64,000 nt of DNA from Novosphingobium album (ex Liu et al. 2023) (GTDB lineage Bacteria; Pseudomonadota; Alphaproteobacteria; Sphingomonadales; Sphingomonadaceae): NCBI RefSeq assembly GCF_029076845.1, contig NZ_JARESE010000010.1, positions 124,001 through 188,000 of the forward strand. Direction: 5' to 3'. The notes under the pieces are model-generated. The model was not told the DNA's origin. It did no database searches and worked only from the letters and a program-made list of their open reading frames with translations. The position numbers and the translations under genes are program-made. Below are positions 45,884 through 53,533 of this stretch, piece by piece (the stretch's first letter is position 1; every line of letters starts with the position of its first letter).

Positions 45884-46574
45884 CGGCCAGCGTCACCACG
45901 CGCTGGCACTTTTCGGCAAGGCTGGCATCGTGGGTGATGATCAGCAGCGTCGCCCCGGTTTCGGCGCGGCGGGCGAACAGCAGCTCGACGATGGCCTCGC
46001 CGGTCGCGGCGTCAAGATTGCCGGTCGGCTCGTCGGCGAAGATCAGCACGGGGCGCGGCGCAGTGGCGCGGGCAATGGCGACGCGCTGCTGCTCGCCACC
46101 CGAAAGCTGCGCCGGGTAATGCGTCAGGCGATGGCCCAGCCCCACGGCGGCCAGCTCCGCCTCGGCCCGATCGCGCGCGCCGTCCATCCCGGCCAGCTCC
46201 AGCGGCGTCGCCACGTTTTCCAGCGCGGTCATCGTCGGCAGCAGGTGGAAGGCCTGCAGGACGATACCGATGCGGCCGCGCCGGGCGCGGGCCAGCGCAT
46301 CCTCGTCCAGCGCCGCAAAGTCCTGCCCGGCAACCTCCAGCGTGCCCGAACTGGCGCGCTCCAGGCCCGAGAGCACCGCCATCAGCGAGCTTTTGCCCGA
46401 TCCCGAAGGGCCGAGCAGCGCCAGCGTCTGGCCTTGCGGCACGGTCAGGTCGATCCCGCGCAGGATCTCGACCGCGCTGGCGCCGCTGCCAAGCGTCAGG
46501 CGCAAGTCCCGAGCGACGATGGAACTGGGGGGGGTATCGGCCGGGCCGGTGGAAAGGCTTGTCACGTGCCCCAT
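45852..46574 (-). CDS. ABC transporter ATP-binding protein, YbbA/LolD-like
   Basis: A 240-residue nucleotide-binding subunit. Walker A GPSGSGKS, signature LSGGEQQRVAIARA, Walker B VLIFADEPTGNLD and the H-loop LLIITHD are all present. It belongs to the LolD/MacB/YbbA group. It is translated ahead of the permease gene, which begins inside its 3' end, and is divergent from a TesA-like lipase gene, as ybbA is from tesA. Confidence 0.95.
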   Translation of the reverse strand: MGHVTSLSTGPADTPPSSIVARDLRLTLGSGASAVEILRGIDLTVPQGQTLALLGPSGSGKSSLMAVLSGLERASSGTLEVAGQDFAALDEDALARARRGRIGIVLQAFHLLPTMTALENVATPLELAGMDGARDRAEAELAAVGLGHRLTHYPAQLSGGEQQRVAIARATAPRPVLIFADEPTGNLDAATGEAIVELLFARRAETGATLLIITHDASLAEKCQRVVTLADGHIANDTRG

Positions 46575-46611
46575 ATTGGTTAGCTAGAGCCGGGCCTACA
46601 AGGAGCTTGCT

Positions 46612-47340
46612 GTGCAATCTGTCCGATTTGCCGCGCTGGCCGCGCTGGCGCTCCTCTCCGCCTGCGATCGCGCCGCGCCGCCCGCGCCCGCCGAAACGCA
46701 AAGCGCGGTCGATGCCCCGCCGGCGATCCCGGTGATGGGGCCGGAACGCCCGATCCTGGCCTTCGGGGATTCGCTGCTCGCCGGCTATGGCCTGAAGGAT
46801 GGCGAAAGCTATCCGGCGCGGCTGGAAGCGGCGCTGCGCGCGCGCGGGATCAACGCCCGGATCGCCAATGCCGGCGTCTCGGGCGATACCACGGCGGCCG
46901 GATTGCAGCGGCTGGATTTCACGCTGAACAGCCAGACGGCAAGGCCCGAGCTGGTCATCATCAGCCTTGGCGGCAACGATATGCTGCGCGGGCTGCCGCC
47001 GGCCGAAACGCGCGCCAATCTGGAACAGATCCTGGCCAGGCTGCGGGAGGAGAAGATCCCCGCCATGCTGCTGGGCATGTTGGCCGCGCCCAATCTGGGC
47101 AAGGACTATGCGGCGAAATTCAACCCGATCTATCCCACGCTGGCGACGAAATACGGCGCGGTGCTGGTGCCTTTCTTCCTCCAGCCGGTGATCGACAAGC
47201 CCGACCTGATCCAGCCCGATCATGTCCACCCCACCGCGCTCGGCATCGACGAGATCGTCGCGGCGACGGTGGATGACGTGGCCGATGCCTTGCCCAAGGT
47301 GCCCAAGGCGCCGAATACGCCAAACCCGCCGAAGCCATAG
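46612..47340 (+). CDS. TesA-like GDSL arylesterase/lysophospholipase, predicted lipoprotein
   Basis: A 242-residue SGNH hydrolase. The start is GTG, with AGGAG six bases before it. A lipobox LLSAC (Cys18) predicts a lipid-anchored periplasmic enzyme, unlike the soluble E. coli TesA. SGNH blocks: FGDSLLAGYGL (Ser54), NAGVSGDTTAAGL, LGGNDML and the C-terminal DHVHPTALG with catalytic Asp/His. The C-terminus is Pro/Lys-rich (KVPKAPNTPNPPKP). Divergent from the YbbA-like ATPase gene, 37 bases apart. Confidence 0.92.
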   Translation: MQSVRFAALAALALLSACDRAAPPAPAETQSAVDAPPAIPVMGPERPILAFGDSLLAGYGLKDGESYPARLEAALRARGINARIANAGVSGDTTAAGLQRLDFTLNSQTARPELVIISLGGNDMLRGLPPAETRANLEQILARLREEKIPAMLLGMLAAPNLGKDYAAKFNPIYPTLATKYGAVLVPFFLQPVIDKPDLIQPDHVHPTALGIDEIVAATVDDVADALPKVPKAPNTPNPPKP

Positions 47341-47346
47341 CCCGCC

Positions 47347-48450
47347 TCAGCTTGCGCGGGTGACGGTCCCGCCGCGCACTTCCCACACCGCCGCCTCGCC
47401 CAGAATCGCCGCGAAAGGCGCGGCTTCGGTGCCGGTCAGCCAGACTTGCGCCGATCCGCCGCGCAGCCGGTCGAACAGCGCCTCGCGCCGCAGCGGGTCG
47501 AGATGGGCGGCTACCTCGTCCAGCAGCAGCAGGCGCGGGCGCCGTTCGCCATCGGTTTCCGCCAGCCCTTCCAGCAAGTGCGAATGGGCCAGCGTGATCG
47601 CGATCAGCATGGCCTTCTGCTCGCCGGTCGAGCATTCGGCCGCCGGTTGCCCCTTGCCGGCCATGACCACGACGATCTCGTCGCGATGCGGGCCGGTCAG
47701 CGTGCGCTGCGCCGCCCGGTCGCGCGCGCGGCCTTCGCGCAAGGCATGGGCCAGCGCCTCGGGCGTGAGTGGGCCGCCCGGCTGGTAGGCCAGCGCGGGG
47801 CGGGCGAAAGGCGCATCGGGCAGCCGCGCCAGCATCGCGTCGAGCCGCGCCACCATGTCGCCGCGCGCCTGCGCCACGGCCGCGCCGGCCTCGGCCACTT
47901 GCGCCTCGATCGCGTCCAGCCAGCGCGGATCGGGCGGCGCGGGATCGGACAGCAGGCGATTGCGCTCGCGCAGCGCGTTTTCCAGCCGCGTCGCGTGGCC
48001 GGCGTGACCGGGGCGCACCGCCAGCACCAGGCGGTCCACAAAGCGCCGCCGCGCGCCCGCGCTCTCGACGAACAGGCGATCCATCGCCGGTGTCAGCCAG
48101 CCGATCGAGAGCCATTCGGCCAGCCGCACCGCCGGCGCCTCGGCCCCGTTCACCTGTACCACGCGCCGGCCCGGCCGCTCGGGCGAGATCCCGGTGCCCA
48201 GCCGCACCGGCTCGCCGCCCGTCATCAGCATCGCGCTTACCGCGAAGCCGCCCGTGCCGCCTTGCGCGGGCATGTCGGCCAGCGCCGCGCGCCGCAGCCC
48301 CCGGCCCGGCGCGAACAGCGAGATCGCTTCGAGCACGTTGGTCTTGCCCGCGCCGTTCTCACCGATCAGCAGGTTGAACCGCGCGGTCCCGGCGACAAGC
48401 GTTTCGCGGTGATTGCGAAAGCCGGACAGGAGAATACGGTCCAGGGTCAA
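47347..48450 (-). CDS. recF: DNA replication and repair protein RecF
   Basis: A 367-residue SMC-like ATPase that helps RecOR load RecA at single-strand gaps. Walker A IGENGAGKTNVLEAIS (near residues 29-44), signature STGEQKAMLIAI, and Walker B LLLLDEVAAHLD are visible. Convergent with the TesA-like gene (six-base gap) and located after a queuosine-precursor transporter gene. Unlike many bacteria, it is not next to dnaA, dnaN or gyrB here. Confidence 0.95.
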   Translation of the reverse strand: MTLDRILLSGFRNHRETLVAGTARFNLLIGENGAGKTNVLEAISLFAPGRGLRRAALADMPAQGGTGGFAVSAMLMTGGEPVRLGTGISPERPGRRVVQVNGAEAPAVRLAEWLSIGWLTPAMDRLFVESAGARRRFVDRLVLAVRPGHAGHATRLENALRERNRLLSDPAPPDPRWLDAIEAQVAEAGAAVAQARGDMVARLDAMLARLPDAPFARPALAYQPGGPLTPEALAHALREGRARDRAAQRTLTGPHRDEIVVVMAGKGQPAAECSTGEQKAMLIAITLAHSHLLEGLAETDGERRPRLLLLDEVAAHLDPLRREALFDRLRGGSAQVWLTGTEAAPFAAILGEAAVWEVRGGTVTRAS

Positions 48451-48481
48451 GGCGTGCAGCTCCCGCCATGGCGCGAAGCGG

Positions 48482-49279
48482 TCAAACCGCGCCGGTCTTG
48501 GCGAAAGGCGAAAAGTCGATACCCTCGTCGTAGACGTCCACGCCCTCGCGCCGCTTGAGGAAGCCGACGACCAGGTAGGTCACGGGCGTCAGCACCACTT
48601 CCCACAGCGTCTTGATGATCCATTGGGTGATCGCCAGCGTCACCACCAGCTGCGGCGTGAAGCCCGCCACGCCCAGGAACGCCAGCGGATAGAACAGCGC
48701 GCTGTCCACCCCTTCGCCGAAGATCGTCGAGCCGATCGTACGGGTCCACAAGTGCTTGCCCTCGGTCCACACTTTCATCCGCGCCAGCACGAAGGAATTG
48801 ACGAACTCGCCCGCCCAGAACGCCACCAGCGAGGCGAAGACGATGCGCGGCGTCTGGCCGAAGATCGCATAGTAAGCCGCCTGGTTGGGCGCCGTCACCT
48901 GCTTGCCCTCGATCGTGTAGGTGGCAGAGGCGAGCGCCCATTCGGGGCTGGCCGGGATGTTCACCACCACGACAGACATCAGCACCATGAACAGCAGCGC
49001 GAAGAACCCCGCCCAGATGCAGCGCCGCGCGTTGGCATAGCCGTAAACCTCGGTCAGCACGTCGCCGATGATGTAGGACACCGGAAAGAACAGCACGCCC
49101 GCGCCGAACGTGATCGTGCCCAGCACCGGCAGCGTGACCTGCGCCTGCTTGGCCGCGCCGATCAGGTTCGACAGCAGCAGGATCATCACGAAGGCGACCA
49201 TCACATAGTCGAAATAGCGGAAATGGCGCCGGGCGCCGGTGGTGCCGTCGATACGGGAAAGGGGCGTGTCGCTCATCAC
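48482..49279 (-). CDS. Queuosine precursor transporter, YhhQ/VUT family
   Basis: A 265-residue membrane protein with about six helices. YhhQ signatures: GVLFFPVSYIIGDVLTEVYGYANARR, AFWAGEFVNSFVLARMKVWTEG, TIGSTIFGEGVDSALFYPLAF and TYLVVGFLKRREGVD. YhhQ imports preQ0/preQ1 for tRNA queuosine. An earlier ATG adjacent to the chosen one makes the start uncertain by one codon. Located 31 bases before recF on the same strand, so the pair may be cotranscribed. Confidence 0.92.
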   Translation of the reverse strand: MMSDTPLSRIDGTTGARRHFRYFDYVMVAFVMILLLSNLIGAAKQAQVTLPVLGTITFGAGVLFFPVSYIIGDVLTEVYGYANARRCIWAGFFALLFMVLMSVVVVNIPASPEWALASATYTIEGKQVTAPNQAAYYAIFGQTPRIVFASLVAFWAGEFVNSFVLARMKVWTEGKHLWTRTIGSTIFGEGVDSALFYPLAFLGVAGFTPQLVVTLAITQWIIKTLWEVVLTPVTYLVVGFLKRREGVDVYDEGIDFSPFAKTGAV

Positions 49280-49408
49280 GCCAGCCTAGCCTGCCTGCGC
49301 CCTGTCGAAAAGCGGGCTTGCAACGGTGCCCCGCAAGGCCGTGCCGCGCAGGCCGACGGCCTAACCGCGTTTGCGCCCGCCGCGAAGCACGCTATGGAAA
49401 CCGGCAAC

Positions 49409-49485
49409 GCGCCCGTAGCTCAGCTGGATAGAGCACGAGACTTCTAATCTTGGGGTCACAGGTTCGAATCCTGTCGGGCGCGCCA
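49409..49485 (+). tRNA. tRNA-Arg (anticodon TCT)
   Basis: 77 bases with encoded CCA. Acceptor GCGCCCG pairs with CGGGCGC; D-arm GCTC..GAGC; anticodon stem CGAGA/TCTTG around CTTCTAA, anticodon TCT; T-arm ACAGGTTCGAATCCTGT. A 72-bp repeat follows directly. Confidence 0.95.
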
Positions 49486-49557
49486 TTTCATCTTCGATGG
49501 AACCGGCACGCCCTGAGTCTGGCATTGGGTTCGAACTGTGTTCGAACGGGCGCGCCA
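49486..49557 (+). repeat. tRNA-3'-linked 72-bp repeat, copy B
   Basis: Starts TTTCATCTTCGATGG right after the tRNA-Arg CCA and ends CGGGCGCGCCA. That 11-mer repeats the 3' end of tRNA-Arg exactly (49475-49485), giving an 11-bp direct repeat 72 bp apart. It matches copy A after tRNA-Thr at 67 of 72 positions. It contains GTTCGAAC twice, three bases apart, resembling the tRNA T-loop. Confidence 0.85.
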
Positions 49558-49974
49558 AAAATCTCATAAAATCATTTTTTATGCGCCATGCATTGAGGTG
49601 AGCGCTTCGGCACCGTCTCTGTATCTCACATTCTGCCTAACTGCGGGCACTCCCCGGATCTGGGTGCAACTCGTCTTGGATCGGGCGCAGTCCTTTGCAG
49701 GCGCGATAGGACTCGTAACCGAGCGGCGTTAGACCGATGCCGCGCACCCATACCGAGCTGCCCCAAACCGAGAAGCTGGCAAGCAATGGCTTGACGTGAC
49801 CGACCCCGAACCCCTGCCGGCGGGCCACCGGCTCTATACCCATCCCAGCGTCCGGTTGACGCCGCACGTCTCGTCCAACTGGCAGGCCGTCGCGCGCGAC
49901 GATCCGCCCAGAAACCTCGCCATCCGCTCGCGCAGGTACCGATCCGCGCGAGGTCGCGAGTTTCCGGGAAGCCC
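49558..49974. other. Intergenic stretch downstream of tRNA-Arg; no gene recognised
   Basis: 417 bases between the tRNA-linked repeat and the short-chain dehydrogenase gene. The first 60 bases are AT-rich (ATCTCATAAAATCATTTTTTATG), unlike the surroundings. A 76-codon minus-strand frame at 49637-49867 contains GIGLTPLGYESYRACKGL but has no good ribosome site, and I do not recognise it. It could be a decayed gene end or a former integration region next to the tRNA. Confidence 0.45.
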
Positions 49975-50718
49975 TCAGGTGTTGCCCGCGCCGTTGGCCA
50001 GGATGTGCGTGCCCGAAACCCAGCTCGCCTCGGGCGAGACGAGGAAGGCGACGACCGCGACGATCTCTTCCGCCCGGCCGATCCGCTTGAACGGAGAGGC
50101 ATTGGCGAAATAGCCGTGATATTCGGGCGTGCGATCGGCCATGCCGGGGCTGGTCGCACCGGGGACCACGGTGTTGACCGTGATGCCGCGCGCGCCCAGT
50201 TCGCGCGCCCAGCTTTCGGTGAAGCTTTCCACCGCCTTCTTCGCCGCCGAATAGAGCCCCGCGCCGGCCAGCGGATGCGTGGCGACGGTCGAGCTGAAAT
50301 TGACCACCCGGCCATTGTCCGCCAGCCGCGAGGCCGCCTCGCTCGCTACATAGAGCGGGCCGAACACGTTGATGCCGAAGATGGCGGCGATATCCTCGTC
50401 GGTCACGTCGGCCAGCGCGCCGCCGGCGCTGACGCCGGCATTGTTGACCACGATGTCAAGCCGGCCGGGATGCGCGTCGATCCGGGCGAACAGCGCCTTC
50501 ACCTCTTCGCGCCGGGCGATATCGGCCTGATAGGCCACCGCCGTTCCGCCCATCGCGGCGATTTCGGCGACCACCTCCTCGGCACCCGCGCGGCTTTGCG
50601 CGTAATGCACGATCACCGTGGCGCCGTCGCGCGCCAGCCGCAGCGCGATCTCGCGCCCGATGCCGCGCCCCGCGCCCGTGACCAGCGCGACCTTGCCCTC
50701 CAGCACCTTGCCGCCCAT
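49975..50718 (-). CDS. Short-chain dehydrogenase/reductase, FabG-like
   Basis: A 247-residue NAD(P)-dependent oxidoreductase. Nucleotide motif TGAGRGIG (residues 14-21), NNAG, catalytic Ser in NFSSTVA and YSAAK with Tyr/Lys, and C-terminal WVSGTHILANGAGNT are all present. It follows a PaaK/LuxE-like adenylating gene by nine bases. The pair may act on one substrate, by analogy with acyl-activation then reduction, but this is inference. Confidence 0.9.
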   Translation of the reverse strand: MGGKVLEGKVALVTGAGRGIGREIALRLARDGATVIVHYAQSRAGAEEVVAEIAAMGGTAVAYQADIARREEVKALFARIDAHPGRLDIVVNNAGVSAGGALADVTDEDIAAIFGINVFGPLYVASEAASRLADNGRVVNFSSTVATHPLAGAGLYSAAKKAVESFTESWARELGARGITVNTVVPGATSPGMADRTPEYHGYFANASPFKRIGRAEEIVAVVAFLVSPEASWVSGTHILANGAGNT

Positions 50719-50727
50719 GCTATCCCC

Positions 50728-52119
50728 TCAATCCCCCGCGCCCATGACGAAATCCATGAACTCGTTATACGCCGCCTGCGATCCGGCGCAGGTGATCTTG
50801 TCATCCCCGCCCTGTTCCACGCTCATGCGCTGGATGGTCTTTTCCACCCGCGGGCCCTTCCAGCCGCATGGGCAATCCTCGTCCCAGTGGATGGTGACGA
50901 TATCGCCCGAGGCGAAGCCGCCCCAGCAGCTTTCGGCCAGCAGGTCAATCAGCACCATGCGCCCGATCTGCACGCCTTCGCGCGGCAGCGCCTGCATGTC
51001 GGGCGTGGTGACGATCGGGATCGCATAAGGCATGAAGTGGAAGAAGCCGGCATCGCACAGCGGCGCGTTGCCGATGCATTCGGAGAAGCCATAGAGGTTG
51101 CCCAGCTTGGCGATGCCGAAGAACCGCTTGATCTGGTCCTCCCAGTCGGCGGGCGCATCCTTGTAGCCTTTCATGCCGCCGCCGCCGACCATCACCGAGC
51201 CGGGCGCGAATTCGCATTTCATGCCCTTTTCCAGCCCTGCCCTGGCGACGCGGAACATATCGGCGAACATGCCGCCCATGCGCACTTGCCGGCCCCTGAA
51301 ATCGCGGATCACCGCGCCGAACCAGGCCTCCATGTCCTCCTCGCGGCGGCGGCCCTGCTCGATCATCTCGCGCCGCAGCTCCAGCAGCGCCGGATCGAGG
51401 CCCAGGCTGGCGACATCGCCCTTGTCCTCGGCGGCCTGCAGCTTGCCGGCCAGCGCCAGCAGATCGGCCGACATGCGCCCCGGATAGAGCGTGTGGTAAT
51501 GGTCCCAGCCGCCGGCCGCCTCCACCTGGAACAGCCCCATCATCTTGATCGCGGTCTGGTGCCCGGTGCGATAGGTCGGATTGAACATCGGCAGCCTGGT
51601 GGTGTAGCTGTCGATGCCGCAGGCGGCGCGGTTGACCTCGAAGTAATTGGCCCGCCAGGCGCCGAATTCGTCACGCGATCGCGGCACGAAGCTGAGCTTG
51701 CCGGTGGTGCCGCTGGAATAGGTGACGAGCATCCCGAAGCGGTCGAGCCGGTCGAGCCAGTCGTCGATGGTCTCGAGCCCGGCCAGGTCGACGCGCGAGA
51801 GATCGTGCATCGTCAGCTTGTCGAGCCACCGGGTCAGGCGGGGAAAATCGCGATTTTCCAGCACCGACAGCGGGTAGTTCTTCAGCACGCGGTGATCGAA
51901 GCAGACCGGCAGGACATCGTGCAGCGTGGCGATATGATCGACGCCTTGCCGGTCGGCCAGCTTCTGCAAGGCCGGCACCCGATCGCGCATCCGGGCAAAG
52001 CGCAGTTGCAGCGCCTTGAGCTGCAAGGCCTCGCGCTCCTCGCGCGGGATCGCGAAGAGATCCTCGAAGCGATGCTGCGGCCAGCCCGCCGGGTTCTCCG
52101 GCAACAGCGAAAGTTCCAT
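50728..52119 (-). CDS. PaaK/LuxE-like adenylate-forming enzyme
   Basis: A 463-residue protein. P-loop-like YSSGTTGKLSFVPRS (about residues 137-151) is typical of adenylate-forming enzymes. LYGFSECIGNAPLCDAGFF resembles the A5 region, and DEDCPCGWKGPRVEKTIQRM matches the PaaK end of the large domain. After that only 30 or so residues remain, so the mobile C-terminal lid with the catalytic Lys seems shortened, as in LuxE-type acyl-protein synthetases. Probably activates a carboxylic acid. The ATG at 52119 is chosen over 52149. It precedes the SDR gene by nine bases. Confidence 0.75.
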   Translation of the reverse strand: MELSLLPENPAGWPQHRFEDLFAIPREEREALQLKALQLRFARMRDRVPALQKLADRQGVDHIATLHDVLPVCFDHRVLKNYPLSVLENRDFPRLTRWLDKLTMHDLSRVDLAGLETIDDWLDRLDRFGMLVTYSSGTTGKLSFVPRSRDEFGAWRANYFEVNRAACGIDSYTTRLPMFNPTYRTGHQTAIKMMGLFQVEAAGGWDHYHTLYPGRMSADLLALAGKLQAAEDKGDVASLGLDPALLELRREMIEQGRRREEDMEAWFGAVIRDFRGRQVRMGGMFADMFRVARAGLEKGMKCEFAPGSVMVGGGGMKGYKDAPADWEDQIKRFFGIAKLGNLYGFSECIGNAPLCDAGFFHFMPYAIPIVTTPDMQALPREGVQIGRMVLIDLLAESCWGGFASGDIVTIHWDEDCPCGWKGPRVEKTIQRMSVEQGGDDKITCAGSQAAYNEFMDFVMGAGD

Positions 52120-52420
52120 CCTGCCTCTCCCGTGGCGGTGCCCCGGCAAGCGCGTTCGCGCGGCGGCTGACCGGGGCGGAGATCTCCCCGCCGTGGCCCG
52201 AAGCCGTCGAATCGCCTATTTGGCACCTTTGATGTGACTTTATCGCTGCACAATTGAGAATGATAGGTATAAAATAAGCCTTCAAGCCGTATCGGCGAGG
52301 CTCAGGCCCACCTTGCCCATGGTGCCCCATTGACAGGCGGGCGGCGGGAGCGCTGGATTCGTCACCCGCGCGTGCAAGCCGGCGCGTGCGGGCCCGCCCG
52401 TCCTTCGCCTGGAGAGCCCG
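52120..52420. other. Divergent promoter region; no gene seen
   Basis: 301 bases between the adenylating-enzyme gene and the TetR gene. A short AT-rich stretch (GATAGGTATAAAATAAG, about 52262-52278) stands out and may hold minus-strand promoter elements. No operator palindrome could be defined. Confidence 0.45.
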
Positions 52421-53251
52421 ATGAAGACCCACCCGATCCGCGAAGCCGAGAGCGAGGGCCGGCCCGTGGCCGCCGCGCGCCGGCCGGGGCGCCCGAGCCT
52501 GAGCAACGTGGACCTGCTCGACAAGGCGTTCGAGCTGTTCCAGCAACATGGCTTCGAAGGCACCAGCATCGATGCGATCACCGCCGCCACCGGCATGGCC
52601 AAGCGGACGATCTATGCCCGCTATGGCGACAAGGATTCGCTGTTCAAGGCGGCCCTGCAACGCGCGATCGAGGAATGGCTGGTGCCGGTCGAACGGCTGC
52701 GTGCGGCCGAGACCGACGATCTGGAGGAAACCCTGCTCAGGATCGGGCGGATGCTGGTGGCCAACATCATGAACCCGGCGGGGCTGCGGCTGCTGCGCAT
52801 CACCAACGCGGAATCGAGCCGGCGGCCGGAAATCGGCGTCTTTACCTACAACCAGGGCACCAAGCAGACGATCGCCTATCTTGCCGACTTGTTCCGCCGC
52901 CGCATCGGGCCGGCCACCGTCCCGATCGACGAATGGAAGGAAGCCGCGATCGCCTTCCTCAACTCGGTGGTCAGCGGGCCTTCCACCAAGACGGCCTGGG
53001 GGCTGACGTTCGATCAGGCAACGATCGACAAGCTGATCGTCTCCTATGTGCGGCTGTTCATGTACGGCCTCGTGCCCCGGCAGGGCGAGCCGGCGCACGA
53101 CCCGCCCGCGCCACCACCGCCGGCCGGGCCGGATGACCCCGAGAGCGCCGAAAGCGCGAGCCTGATCGAAGAGAACCGGCGGCTGCGCAAGCTGCTGGTC
53201 GAAGCCATGCTGGCCAATGCCTCGCTGCGCGAGCGCGGCGAGAACCCGTAG
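52421..53251 (+). CDS. TetR-family regulator with Pro-rich linker and coiled-coil tail
   Basis: A 276-residue regulator. N-terminal HTH (about 27-75): ELFQQHGFEGTSIDAITAATG, then MAKRTIYARYGDKDSLF. The ligand domain runs to about residue 225. A Pro-rich linker (HDPPAPPPPAGPDDPE) joins an unusual C-terminal tail SLIEENRRLRKLLVEAMLAN, a predicted coiled coil similar in style to transposase OrfA zippers. Its tandem position with TonB-dependent receptor 2 suggests it controls the local cluster. Confidence 0.85.
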   Translation: MKTHPIREAESEGRPVAAARRPGRPSLSNVDLLDKAFELFQQHGFEGTSIDAITAATGMAKRTIYARYGDKDSLFKAALQRAIEEWLVPVERLRAAETDDLEETLLRIGRMLVANIMNPAGLRLLRITNAESSRRPEIGVFTYNQGTKQTIAYLADLFRRRIGPATVPIDEWKEAAIAFLNSVVSGPSTKTAWGLTFDQATIDKLIVSYVRLFMYGLVPRQGEPAHDPPAPPPPAGPDDPESAESASLIEENRRLRKLLVEAMLANASLRERGENP

Positions 53252-53288
53252 CCTGCCCGGGGGCGGCGGGATTGCGCGGTTTCGTCCA

Positions 53289-53301
53289 GACATAATATGT
53301 C
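53289..53301. promoter_or_regulatory. Palindrome and candidate promoter before TonB-dependent receptor 2
   Basis: GACATAATATGTC is a palindrome of two 6-base arms (GACATA/TATGTC) around one A, 38 bases after the TetR stop. A TTGACT at 53323-53328 could be a -35 element, with CATACG/ATACGA 16-17 bases on as a weak -10. The palindrome may be the TetR operator. Confidence 0.35.
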
Positions 53302-53533
53302 ACCGCAAGGTTCTAATAAGGGTTGACTCCACATCGGTTTGTTCCATACGAGGAGCCAAAGAAAACAGGAGAGGAGGAGGTCGCGGTCCAAGGTCGTCCC
53401 CGAGCATCGCCGCGCGCATTTTCCCCTGACGATCGCGCACGCGCAATGGCTGGACCGACTTGCCGGGAAGCGACCGCGCCTCTGACGACACATAACCGAT
53501 AAACGCCACGATACCTGGCGAGAGGAGAGGGAT

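Noticed and set aside
43862..45937. Plus-strand open frame of 691 codons
   Set aside because: Antisense to the YbbP-like permease; His/Gln/Arg-rich nonsense composition.
49361..49567. Minus-strand 68-codon frame over tRNA-Arg
   Set aside because: A well-known type of false protein from translating a tRNA and its flank backwards. Its existence led me to notice the 72-bp repeat.
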